A DNA stretch of 11,366 nt from CAZIRF01 sp964541755 (lineage in GTDB: Bacteria > Spirochaetota > Spirochaetia > Treponematales > Breznakiellaceae), in NCBI GenBank assembly GCA_964541755.1, contig CAZIRF010000063.1:1-11366 (forward strand), in the 5' to 3' direction. Below the pieces are notes generated by a model. The model was not told where the DNA came from and did no database searches. It was given only the letters and a program-made list of their open reading frames with translations. A program made the position numbers and the translations under genes. How positions within the stretch are numbered: position 1 is the stretch's first letter; every line of letters starts with the position of its first letter. This document shows positions 1-6,289 of the stretch, in pieces.

Positions 1-339
1 CCGCGCATCACCCAGGACGGACGGGATGGGGATGAAGTCGAGGGCTACATCGCCAACATGATGGAAGGGGCTGTCGCCGGTTTCAAATACTTTGACATGA
101 AAGGCGTCACGGGTATCGAAATAGAAACCCGCGGCTACGGCAACGGGGAGTTCCTCGTAAAAACCACCTGGGACGGCGCGGTTCTCGCCCGCATCCCGGT
201 CGAATTCACCAACGTCTGGAAGCCTTTCAAGAGCAGCATTACCATCCCCGACGGCGTCCACGCCCTCTACCTCGAGTATTCGGGTGGGGGTCGCATCGCC
301 CTTGGATCATTCAGTCTGATAGTGGAGGCCGAACAATGA
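1..339 (+). CDS. C-terminal part of a secreted glycoside hydrolase, CBM6-like module (partial, 5' end outside window)
   Basis: The frame is open from base 1 and stops with TGA at 337-339, so only the last 112 residues are present. They read like the C-terminal half of a family 6 carbohydrate-binding module: an FKYFD strand, a GVTGIEIETRGYG segment, a TTWDG segment, an ARIPV segment, NVWKPF, IPDGVHALYLEY, and a closing strand containing LGSFSL. This pattern is typical of the CBM6 attached to the C terminus of GH43 xylosidases and arabinofuranosidases, where it binds xylan chains. The catalytic domain lies upstream of the window, so its family is inference. The next gene, a lipoprotein esterase, starts inside this stop codon (ATGA overlap), which suggests an operon for hemicellulose breakdown. 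Another beta-sandwich binding module is possible, but the motif string fits CBM6 best. Confidence 0.75.
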   Translation, partial: PRITQDGRDGDEVEGYIANMMEGAVAGFKYFDMKGVTGIEIETRGYGNGEFLVKTTWDGAVLARIPVEFTNVWKPFKSSITIPDGVHALYLEYSGGGRIALGSFSLIVEAEQ

Positions 340-1175
340 AAAAGCACCAGTTTTCCCCCCTTATGGGGGCCGCAATACTCATCCTGAGTACCGTCCTCGC
401 CGCTTGCGCGGCCACACCCCACAACCCGCCGCCTTCTGCTGCGGACACAGAACCCGAAACCATCGCAACAGGAGGCCGCATGGAAACCATCAGCTATTTT
501 TCGAAGACCACCGGCGTCGATCGCCGGGCCCTCGTCTACACCCCGCCCGCTTATGACAGCAGCAAACGCTATCCGGTCGTGTACGTGATGCACGGTATCG
601 GTGGCGATGAACACGAATGGCAGCGCTACGGGACCCCCAAAGACATCCTTGACCGCCTGATGAATGCTGGCGAGGCGGAGCCCTTTATCGCGGTCTTCCC
701 CAACGGACGCGCCATGGCCCCCGATGTCGTTCCCGCCGATCCCATGAACATGACGGCCCAACGTGCCTTCGGGACCTTTACACAAGACCTCTTCGAGAAC
801 CTCATCCCCCACATCGAAGCGAATTATCCGGTTCATACCGATCGGGCAAACAGGGCCATCTGCGGGCTCTCGATGGGCGGCGGGCAGTCCCTCAATATCG
901 GCCTGGGACATCCGGAGTCCTTTGCGTACGTAGGGGCCTTTTCGGCCGCCCCCAACACGAATGTTGCAGACTTCCGTCTGGATGATCCGGCGACACGCCC
1001 TGTCCTCTACATACTCTGCGGGGAATCGGACTTCCTCTTCGATGTGTCCAAAAACACCCATACATGGCTTCTCGCCAAGGGCATTGAGCACCAGTGGAAG
1101 ACCATGGCAGGGGGCCACGACTGGCCCGTATGGAAGACCGGCCTCGAGGATTTTGCGAAAATCGCCTTCAAATAG
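336..1175 (+). CDS. Esterase D-family lipoprotein (acetyl-xylan or feruloyl esterase-like)
   Basis: This 279-residue alpha/beta-hydrolase belongs to the esterase family PF00756, which removes acetyl or feruloyl groups from xylan side chains. Residues 1-24 form a lipoprotein signal: a basic start, a hydrophobic stretch and a lipobox LAAC with the acylated Cys at 24, so the enzyme should be membrane-anchored and exposed outside the cytoplasm. The nucleophile elbow GLSMG places the serine at 179. D232 in CGESD and H261 in GGHDW are the likely rest of the triad, and YVMHGIGG (83-90) is the oxyanion region. The start is supported by GGAGG at 324-328, seven bases before the ATG. The ATG overlaps the stop of the CBM6-containing gene, implying translational coupling. 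Substrate (acetyl or feruloyl) cannot be read from sequence alone. Length is normal and no lesion is seen. Confidence 0.88.
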   Translation: MKKHQFSPLMGAAILILSTVLAACAATPHNPPPSAADTEPETIATGGRMETISYFSKTTGVDRRALVYTPPAYDSSKRYPVVYVMHGIGGDEHEWQRYGTPKDILDRLMNAGEAEPFIAVFPNGRAMAPDVVPADPMNMTAQRAFGTFTQDLFENLIPHIEANYPVHTDRANRAICGLSMGGGQSLNIGLGHPESFAYVGAFSAAPNTNVADFRLDDPATRPVLYILCGESDFLFDVSKNTHTWLLAKGIEHQWKTMAGGHDWPVWKTGLEDFAKIAFK

Positions 1176-1311
1176 GTTGTGATCGACCGACCGGCGTGGA
1201 ACTGTCCCGCTGGTCGTGTAGCACCGTCGCATCATGGAAATTGCGCAGGGGAGATCTGACAAAACGATATGGAAAAGCATAGGCAGCCTTGATTGCCGCC
1301 TTGGTCGTCTG

Positions 1312-2652
1312 TCAGCGGTCGGTCTTTGAGAGGGTTGCGAATTTCGTGTACTGGGGCAGGAAGATGATGTCTACCGTACCAACGGGGCCGTTACGCTGTT
1401 TGGCGACGATGAGCTCAGTTGGTACGGGGGCTTGACGGTCCTCGGAGGACTTCCGCTCCTCACCGCGTTCGCGGTGGAGGAATATGACGAGGTCGGCGTC
1501 CTGTTCGATGGAGCCCGACTCGCGGATATCCGAAAGCCCGGGCTTCTTGCCCTCTGCATCGCGGCGCACCTGCGAAAGGGCAATGATCGGTATTTCGAGT
1601 TCCCGTGCAAGAGCCTTGAGAGAACGAGAGATCTCGGAAATCTGCTCATGGCGCGGGATGGACGTATTGTCGCTCGTAATAAGCGTGATGTAATCGACAA
1701 AAACAGCCTTTATTCCCAGCTGGGCCTTCATGCGGCGCGCCTGCGAGCGCAGGTCCATCAGCTTTAGACCAGGCATGTCGACTATGTACAGAGGCGCCTC
1801 GTAGATGCGGCTCGCAGCCTCCATAAGGGCGTGCAAATCGCTGGGTTTCAAGAGGCCCGTACGCAGGTTCTCGCTGTTTATACGCGCTTCCATGGCGATG
1901 ATACGGTTCATGAGCGCGAGATCGGACATTTCGAGCGAGAAGAAAGCCGTGGGGATCTTCTGCCGGATGGACATGTCACCGGCGATGGTGAGCGCAAGGG
2001 CGGTCTTACCCATTGAAGGCCGTGCGCCAATGATGATCAATTCGGATTTCTGGAAGCCGTTGGTCATGGCGTCCAGGTCGTCCAGACCACTTGCGACACC
2101 GGTAAAGGGGTCCTTGGTCTGGTAGAGGTTTTCAATTATCTCTATCGTCTTGGGGATGATCTCACGCGCACTCTTGTAGCTGAGCGTCTGCCGTTTGTCA
2201 CCCAGGTCGAAAATTTGCCGTTGGGCGTCTTCGAGTATGAGATTGCTCTCGCTCGTTGAATTGAACGAACTGCGTGTGAGCTCGCTCGATATGCGAATGA
2301 GGGCACGGCGAATGGAGCAATCCAGGATGATCTTGGCGTAATAGTCGGTGTTGGCCGATGTGGGCACAACGTTGGTAAGGCTCGCAATATAGGCCGGCCC
2401 GCCCGAACTCTCCAGCTCGCCCTTCTGTTTGAGGTGTTCGCTTACCGTAATGATATCTGCCCGGGAACCCTTGGCAGAGAGGTCAAGTATAGTCTGATAG
2501 ATACGGCGGTTGGCGCCGGTATAAAAGTCTTCTGCGTGAATTATCTGGCTGGCAACTTCAATGGCATCCTCATCGAGAAGGAGCGCTCCGAGGACTGCCT
2601 GTTCTGCCTCGTCGTTGTGAGGGGGTACCCTCTCGATGAATTCGGATGCCAT
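1312..2652 (-). CDS. dnaB: Replicative DNA helicase DnaB
   Basis: This 446-residue protein is the hexameric 5'-3' helicase that unwinds DNA ahead of the replication fork and recruits primase. The N-terminal domain starts with the typical VPPHNDEAEQAVLGALLLDE segment (residues 9-28). A linker follows around 150-185, then the RecA-like motor: Walker A GARPSMGKTA at 209-218 with Lys216, a SLEMS motif at 239-243, Walker B with Asp320 in VFVDYITLI, the H4 loop around 359-386 (SQVRRDAEGKKPGLSDIRESG), and the arginine-finger region KQRNG at 418-422. No intein is present. It is the last gene of the rpsF operon, 12 bases after the rplI stop, and has no recognisable Shine-Dalgarno sequence, so it probably relies on coupling with rplI. 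It faces the esterase gene convergently; no clear terminator is visible in the 136-bp gap between them. Confidence 0.97.
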   Translation of the reverse strand: MASEFIERVPPHNDEAEQAVLGALLLDEDAIEVASQIIHAEDFYTGANRRIYQTILDLSAKGSRADIITVSEHLKQKGELESSGGPAYIASLTNVVPTSANTDYYAKIILDCSIRRALIRISSELTRSSFNSTSESNLILEDAQRQIFDLGDKRQTLSYKSAREIIPKTIEIIENLYQTKDPFTGVASGLDDLDAMTNGFQKSELIIIGARPSMGKTALALTIAGDMSIRQKIPTAFFSLEMSDLALMNRIIAMEARINSENLRTGLLKPSDLHALMEAASRIYEAPLYIVDMPGLKLMDLRSQARRMKAQLGIKAVFVDYITLITSDNTSIPRHEQISEISRSLKALARELEIPIIALSQVRRDAEGKKPGLSDIRESGSIEQDADLVIFLHRERGEERKSSEDRQAPVPTELIVAKQRNGPVGTVDIIFLPQYTKFATLSKTDR

Positions 2653-2664
2653 TGGTGTTGTATC

Positions 2665-3282
2665 TTACGCTTCGCTCTCTGCAGCTGCAGCGGCAGCGGC
2701 AGCGGCAGCTTCGGCTTCGTACTCCGCGGCAGCAGCTTCAACATCTGCATCAACCGCTACACGGGTGTGGTACTCACCTTCTTCGCGGCGGCGGCGTTCA
2801 CGCTGGGGCCGTTCGGAGGGCTTCTCTTCCTTGACCGGCTGTGCCTCGACGACAACAGGGACTTCGGCAAGGGTAGCTTCGTAGAGTTTCACGCTCACCT
2901 TGTACTTGCCGACGCTCTTGATGGCGTTGCCGGGAACTTCGATGCGCTTGCGCTCAATCTGGAAGTCCTTCTTGGCCAGTTCATCGGCGATGGTCTGGTT
3001 GGAGACTGCACCGTAGAGTTTGCCATTGGCACCGGCAGGGACGGTAATGGTGATTTCGGTCTCTTCAAGGCGAGCCTTGAGAGCTGCGGCATCATTGCGC
3101 TTGAGGGCCTTGCGGGCCTCGATTTCTTCACGGCGAGCCTCGAAGAGTTGCGCGGTCTTTTCGTTGTACGGGAGGGCAAAACCACGGGGGAAGAGGTAGT
3201 TGCGGGCATAGCCACGGGCTACGTCTTTGACATCACCTTCTTCGCCGAGGGGGTTTACGTCTTTGTTGAGAATGACTTTCAT
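2665..3282 (-). CDS. rplI: 50S ribosomal protein bL9 with Ala/Glu-rich C-terminal tail
   Basis: bL9 binds 23S rRNA near the L1 stalk and reaches across the subunit. The usual start MKVILNKDV fixes the initiator ATG at 3282-3280, preceded by AAGGAG eight bases upstream; an in-frame codon 66 bases further upstream is not the start. The N-terminal rRNA-binding domain (GEEGDVKDVARGYARNYLFP, 14-32), the long helix (about 40-75) and the C-terminal domain (about 76-148) are all present. The protein has 205 residues, about 55 more than the usual 148-150. The extra tail runs through a charged Arg/Glu stretch (about 150-170) into an Ala/Glu segment ending in ten alanines and ESEA. It lies between the YybS-like gene (81-bp gap with a hairpin) and dnaB (12-bp gap). 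Confidence 0.95.
   Translation of the reverse strand: MKVILNKDVNPLGEEGDVKDVARGYARNYLFPRGFALPYNEKTAQLFEARREEIEARKALKRNDAAALKARLEETEITITVPAGANGKLYGAVSNQTIADELAKKDFQIERKRIEVPGNAIKSVGKYKVSVKLYEATLAEVPVVVEAQPVKEEKPSERPQRERRRREEGEYHTRVAVDADVEAAAAEYEAEAAAAAAAAAAESEA
2681..2710. repeat. GCAGCG-type trinucleotide/hexanucleotide microsatellite inside rplI
   Basis: A run of GCN alanine codons reads on the plus strand as nearly four copies of the hexamer GCAGCG flanked by CTGCAG. It encodes the ten-alanine run at residues 192-201 of bL9. Such a short repeat can gain or lose units by slippage; because the unit is a multiple of three, the frame would be kept. Confidence 0.8.
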
Positions 3283-3290
3283 GGACCAAG

Positions 3291-3296
3291 CTCCTT
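3291..3296 (-). promoter_or_regulatory. Ribosome binding site deciding the rplI start
   Basis: On the minus strand this reads AAGGAG, eight bases before the ATG that begins MKVILNKDV. It supports the shorter bL9 start over the in-frame upstream codon at 3348. Confidence 0.85.
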
Positions 3297-3335
3297 GTTT
3301 GTGACGGAACACGGTACCCGCATACGGGTCCGGCA

Positions 3336-3363
3336 GAGACAACTCCAACAGGAGAATTGTCTC
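3336..3363 (-). other. Strong hairpin between the membrane-protein gene and rplI
   Basis: Directly after the TAG of the upstream gene the transcript reads GAGACAA-TT-CTCC, a TGTT loop, then GGAG-TTGTCTC. This gives eleven base pairs with a two-base bulge. No U-run follows, so it is not a standard intrinsic terminator. A smaller hairpin (ACCCG, TATG loop, CGGGT) follows within the same 81-bp gap, before the rplI ribosome binding site. Likely roles are mRNA processing, 3'-end protection of the upstream message or local control of rplI; which one cannot be told from sequence. Confidence 0.65.
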
Positions 3364-4446
3364 CTACACCTCCGGAGTGGAAGGCGGTTCCCTATTTACA
3401 GCCGCCCTGAAGGGCAGCCATGTTTCAACAACACCGAGGAGCGCAAAGGCTCCAATAACAAAAGGGGCAATACGCAAGTTCATCAAGAGCATGAACACGA
3501 CAAAGCTCAGTATGACTTGAAGGATGCGGGGGAGAGAGAAACGCATCATTGCCCATTGAAAAACACCGAATCCCGCATACGCATATATGAGCGCAGAGAG
3601 AATGGCCGCATTCGCGGCAGGGATTGCAAGCGGTGGAAACTTTAGCACATCCGACAAAAGCAGGCAAGCGAGGGAAACAGAGAGTATCCACACAAAAAAG
3701 GCCGGCGGCTTGAAGAAGAGGGCGAGACCGCGGTACCTAAGAGAGGGCTTCGAGCGGGAAGCAAAAAGGGAACTCATGCGAACCGTTGTAGCGAGAACCA
3801 GGAAGCTGGCCACAAGCAAGCCGCCGTGTGAAGCGACAAAGAGGGTGGATTGAACAAGGTGTTCCCAGGACAGTTGATCCTTGAGAAGGGAAAACTGGAC
3901 CGTATCAACTTCAAGGAGGGCTATCGACTGTTCGATCACTGCGCGGCCTTCGGCCTCCAGTGTTTCGCCTACTGCCGGTATGGAAAAGAGCAAAAGGCCC
4001 AAGCCCCAAGACGCCAGTGAAAGGAGTACCGAAGAGACACCCAGTTTGAGTATGCTCCGGGGCCCGACCGGACGCGAGACATATACGGCGCTGGCTGCAA
4101 AAAGCACAAATATGAAGGTTTCCAGCAAATTGACGGTAAAGGGCAATGGAGAGCCGGCAGCAAAAATGAGGCCAATGAGCAAGTGAACGATCGCAAAAAG
4201 ACCAATGGAAAGAAAAGAGGGAACGGGACCACGCAGTATGGCAATTATGGCCAGGGGCACAAAGGCAAAGGGGAGCAGAAAGAAGGATCGGGAAAAGAAT
4301 TCTATGGCCAAAACCGCCAAGAGGGGCGGAAACCAGAATGAAGAGAAGAGCTTTTGGAAAAATCCCCCGCGAAGCGGAACGACGGGTGCATCACCGCCGG
4401 GAGCAGGGCTCCCGACGGTATTGCCGTCTTGATTATCGGGCGACAA
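3364..4446 (-). CDS. YybS-like (DUF2232-type) polytopic membrane protein
   Basis: The product is a hydrophobic protein with about eight or nine predicted membrane segments, the first beginning near residue 35 after a Pro/Gly-rich N terminus. The last two segments surround an AGFGVFQWAMMRF motif, and the protein ends in a LGVVETWLPFRA-like segment, which resembles the YybS/DUF2232 family found beside rpsR and rplI in many bacteria. Function is not established; there is no catalytic motif. The start is uncertain. The frame opens at a GTG at 4512, but that would overlap rpsR by 80 bases. I prefer the TTG at 4446-4444, which overlaps the rpsR end by 14 bases and gives 360 residues. Neither start has a good ribosome binding site, so translation may depend on coupling to rpsR. 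The gene is certain; family assignment is moderate. Confidence 0.75.
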   Translation of the reverse strand: MSPDNQDGNTVGSPAPGGDAPVVPLRGGFFQKLFSSFWFPPLLAVLAIEFFSRSFFLLPFAFVPLAIIAILRGPVPSFLSIGLFAIVHLLIGLIFAAGSPLPFTVNLLETFIFVLFAASAVYVSRPVGPRSILKLGVSSVLLSLASWGLGLLLFSIPAVGETLEAEGRAVIEQSIALLEVDTVQFSLLKDQLSWEHLVQSTLFVASHGGLLVASFLVLATTVRMSSLFASRSKPSLRYRGLALFFKPPAFFVWILSVSLACLLLSDVLKFPPLAIPAANAAILSALIYAYAGFGVFQWAMMRFSLPRILQVILSFVVFMLLMNLRIAPFVIGAFALLGVVETWLPFRAAVNREPPSTPEV

Positions 4447-4747
4447 AGGGAAGAAGGGCGATGGTGCGGGCGCGCTTGATCGCGAGGGCGAGTCCGCGCT
4501 GGTGCTTGGCACAGGTACCGGTGATACGGCGGGGAAGAATCTTTCCGCGCTCGGTCACGAAACGGCGAAGGGTGTCTGCATCCTTGTAGTCGATCTTGAG
4601 TTTCTGCGTGCAGAACTTGCAGACCTTCTTCTTGAAGTACATCTTGCCCTTACCGCGGCCGCGGTCCTCGCCGTCGCGTCCGGAAAAGTTATCGTCGTTG
4701 CGGTCGGGACGACCGCGGTCATTGCTGGGCATTCTCTCGTCGGACAT
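4433..4747 (-). CDS. rpsR: 30S ribosomal protein bS18 (zinc-ribbon form)
   Basis: bS18 forms a heterodimer with bS6 on the platform of the 30S subunit. The conserved core starts at MYFKKKVCKFC (residue 36 on) and includes LRRFVTERGKILPRRITGTCAKHQR. Four likely zinc ligands are present: C43, C46, C79 and H82, so this is the metal-binding paralogue type. The first 35 residues are an Arg/Asp/Gly-rich, probably disordered extension. Two in-frame ATGs lie six bases apart; the second (4747) sits six bases after AGGAG, while the first (4753) abuts it, so the second is preferred, giving 104 residues. It follows ssb after a 72-base gap containing a hairpin. Confidence 0.95.
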   Translation of the reverse strand: MSDERMPSNDRGRPDRNDDNFSGRDGEDRGRGKGKMYFKKKVCKFCTQKLKIDYKDADTLRRFVTERGKILPRRITGTCAKHQRGLALAIKRARTIALLPFVAR

Positions 4748-4753
4748 ATTCAT

Positions 4754-4758
4754 CTCCT
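4754..4758 (-). promoter_or_regulatory. Ribosome binding site deciding the rpsR start
   Basis: Minus-strand AGGAG lies directly against one ATG (4753) and six bases before a second in-frame ATG (4747). Normal spacing favours the second. Confidence 0.7.
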
Positions 4759-4780
4759 GAAGTATGCTGTAGTCGTTAAA

Positions 4781-4800
4781 GGTCTCCCTTGAAGAAGACC
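4781..4800 (-). other. Hairpin between ssb and rpsR
   Basis: The transcript can form GGTCTTC, a six-base loop TTCAAG, then GGAGACC, with seven pairs including one G-U. Only three U residues follow, so at most it is a weak attenuator. It lies after the ssb stop and 22 bases before the rpsR ribosome binding site, where it could adjust the ratio of SSB to S18 synthesis. Confidence 0.45.
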
Positions 4801-4819
4801 CGCCCGGGTACCCCGGGGA

Positions 4820-5320
4820 TTAAAAGGGGATATCGTCGGCGAACCCGTCGTCGACCATATCCGGAGGGGCCTCGTCCTGGCGCGGCGCACGATTCTCGTA
4901 GCGCTGGGACTGGGGAGCCGGGGCTTGTTGTTGGCGCGGCGCGTTGTTCCACGCATTTCCGCCCTGCCCCTGCGAAGCCCCCGAGCCGCCGGAACCACCG
5001 CCCAGGAGCTGGACGTTGTTGGCGACAATTTCAACCTTGCTGCGCGGCTGGCCGTCCTGTTCCCACCGGTCCTGGCGGAGCTCCCCGTCGACGGCAACCT
5101 GTTTACCCTTCAAAAGGTATTGGTTGATTGCCTCGCCGGCGCGCCCCCAGAGGGTGATGTCGAAGAAGTTCCCCTCCTCAACCCACTGATCCCCCTGCTT
5201 TCTGCGGCGATTGACCGCCAGGGAGAACTTGCAGACGGCCATGCCGTTTGCGGTGTACTTGAGCTCCGCGTCACGGGTGAGGCGTCCTAAAAGTACGACG
5301 TGGTTGAGATCGGCAGCCAT
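4820..5320 (-). CDS. ssb: Single-stranded DNA-binding protein SSB
   Basis: SSB coats single-stranded DNA in replication, repair and recombination, normally as a tetramer of OB folds. Residues 1-105 form the OB fold, with LNHVVLLGRLTRDAELKYT at the start and the conserved FFDITLWGRAGEAINQYLLKGKQVAVDGEL core. Residues 106-155 are a Gly/Gln/Pro-rich linker. The tail ends in DDGFADDIPF, the acidic tip that recruits partner proteins such as PriA, RecO and polymerase III chi in other bacteria. The length of 166 residues is typical. It starts four bases after the rpsF stop, and its GAGG ribosome binding site lies within the last rpsF codons, so translation is probably coupled. Confidence 0.97.
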   Translation of the reverse strand: MAADLNHVVLLGRLTRDAELKYTANGMAVCKFSLAVNRRRKQGDQWVEEGNFFDITLWGRAGEAINQYLLKGKQVAVDGELRQDRWEQDGQPRSKVEIVANNVQLLGGGSGGSGASQGQGGNAWNNAPRQQQAPAPQSQRYENRAPRQDEAPPDMVDDGFADDIPF

Positions 5321-5324
5321 ACGC

Positions 5325-5606
5325 CTATTCCTCTACCCTGACGAAGAGGAACTTGAGGATGTTCTGGTTGAGCTTGAAGGCCCTGTCGATGGTGACGAGC
5401 TTCGCGGGATCGATGTTTACGTTATACAGAACGTAGCGGCCGCGTGCGCGCTTGTTGATGTCGTAGGCGAGGTCGCGGTCGGCAGGATCGCCGGCTTTGA
5501 TGACTTCGGCACCATTGGCGGCGAGGTCGGCGAGCACGAGTTCACGCCCCGGCTGGAACTGGTCTTCTTCCAGGGGGTAGATAACAGTCAGTTCGTACTG
5601 ACGCAT
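5325..5606 (-). CDS. rpsF: 30S ribosomal protein bS6
   Basis: This 93-residue protein is bS6, which pairs with bS18 on the 30S platform. It starts MRQYELTVIYPLEEDQ and contains GDPADRDLAYDINKRARGRYVLYNVNIDP and the closing LNQNILKFLFVRVEE strand. It lacks the long acidic C-terminal tail seen in some bacteria. A strong AAGGAGG lies four bases before the ATG. The frame is open 243 bases further upstream, but that stretch contains the promoter and leader and has no S6 similarity. It is the first gene of the ribosomal protein and replication operon, downstream of a good promoter and a structured leader. Confidence 0.96.
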   Translation of the reverse strand: MRQYELTVIYPLEEDQFQPGRELVLADLAANGAEVIKAGDPADRDLAYDINKRARGRYVLYNVNIDPAKLVTIDRAFKLNQNILKFLFVRVEE

Positions 5607-5610
5607 GTGT

Positions 5611-5617
5611 CCTCCTT
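5611..5617 (-). promoter_or_regulatory. Ribosome binding site of rpsF
   Basis: Minus-strand AAGGAGG, the strongest Shine-Dalgarno in the window, lies four bases before the S6 start codon and rules out the long upstream extension of the open frame. Confidence 0.85.
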
Positions 5618-5627
5618 GTGGACAGTT

Positions 5628-5667
5628 GGGTGATCCGCCCGATACAGGCGGATAAAGAGGTACACCC
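5628..5667 (-). promoter_or_regulatory. Structured rpsF mRNA leader, candidate S6:S18 autoregulatory element
   Basis: Between the promoter and the rpsF ribosome binding site the transcript can fold into two stacked stems: an outer GGGTG/CACCC and, directly adjoining on its 3' side, an inner ATCCGCC/GGCGGAT with a seven-base loop. A nine-base bulge separates the two stems on the 5' side. In many bacteria the S6:S18 dimer binds a structured rpsF leader to repress its own operon, so position and form fit. That known element has a conserved unpaired CCG; here CCG occurs only inside the inner stem, so the match is not proven. Confidence 0.5.
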
Positions 5668-5690
5668 GCATGGTATACGCAGGCTTGCAA

Positions 5691-5719
5691 ATAGTATTGA
5701 AGCTGCCGAAGCTTGTCAA
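5691..5719 (-). promoter_or_regulatory. Sigma70-type promoter of the rpsF-dnaB operon
   Basis: On the minus strand a perfect -35 box TTGACA (5719-5714) is separated by 17 bases from TACTAT (5696-5691), a four-of-six match to the -10 consensus. Transcription would start near 5684 and give a leader of about 78 bases before rpsF. Confidence 0.75.
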
Positions 5720-5806
5720 GCAAGCAGCGCAACTGCCGATATTCAGAAAAGGGCCTCGTTTGCGGCCCGCGCATGGGGTCCCGGGCAGGGATCCACCGGA
5801 GGGGCC

Positions 5807-6256
5807 ATGGCCAAGCGTATTCACTTTGAAGATGACATTTTTCTTGCAAACCTCATGATTCGGCTCGTACGCGATGCGACTCGGCTGGAAATCGATACCG
5901 CTCTCTTTGAAAACTGGATACTCGATACCCTCAACAGCATCAGCGAGGTTCTGGAAGGGATAAGCGAAAGCCTCCTGGATAACCGGCAAATCCTCGAACA
6001 CGAGGAACAGCTGTCGAATCTCGTGGAAGCCTGGAGCCGCCAACTGGCCCTCTTGGGGGCCATCGAACTGGGCACCGACACCCTCTCCGCCGCCCTGCAA
6101 CCGGCGCGTGAGCGCATCACCATATTGAAGAGCAATGCCCGCGCCCGCCATACCGAGCTGGCCCTGCATGAAGGGAAGCGTCAAAACAACGAAGACGACC
6201 CATCCCTAGTAAGCATGAGTGAACTCAATCACCTCCTGGGACCCGACAACGTATAG
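5807..6256 (+). CDS. Conserved-looking small helical protein of unknown function
   Basis: I do not recognise a characterised family. The 149-residue product, MAKRIHFEDDIFLANLMIRL onward, has no signal peptide or membrane segment and looks almost wholly alpha-helical, with many acidic and basic residues and leucine-rich segments around residues 15-45 and 60-115. GGAGG at 5798-5802 lies four bases before the chosen ATG; the open frame extends to 5618, but that region overlaps the divergent rpsF promoter and leader. It is transcribed away from rpsF and sits 33 bases before the flavoprotein gene, probably in one transcript with it and rsmD. As I recall, Treponema genomes carry a hypothetical gene at the same place between rpsF and an rsmD-like gene, so it may be a spirochaete-specific protein; this memory needs a database check. 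Confidence 0.75.
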   Translation: MAKRIHFEDDIFLANLMIRLVRDATRLEIDTALFENWILDTLNSISEVLEGISESLLDNRQILEHEEQLSNLVEAWSRQLALLGAIELGTDTLSAALQPARERITILKSNARARHTELALHEGKRQNNEDDPSLVSMSELNHLLGPDNV

Positions 6257-6289
6257 CCCCGCCGGCCCCCTCTGTGTTAGCATGAGTGC

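Noticed and set aside
267..1280. 337-codon minus-strand frame opposite the esterase
   Set aside because: Antisense to a gene with signal peptide, lipobox and catalytic triad; no independent support.
1176..1311. Intrinsic terminator between the convergent esterase and dnaB genes
   Set aside because: Only a four-pair GGCA/TGCC match without a T-run could be found, too weak to call.
2434..3645. 403-codon open frame on the plus strand opposite dnaB, rplI and the membrane-protein gene
   Set aside because: It is a shadow of three well-supported minus-strand genes; its product resembles no family.
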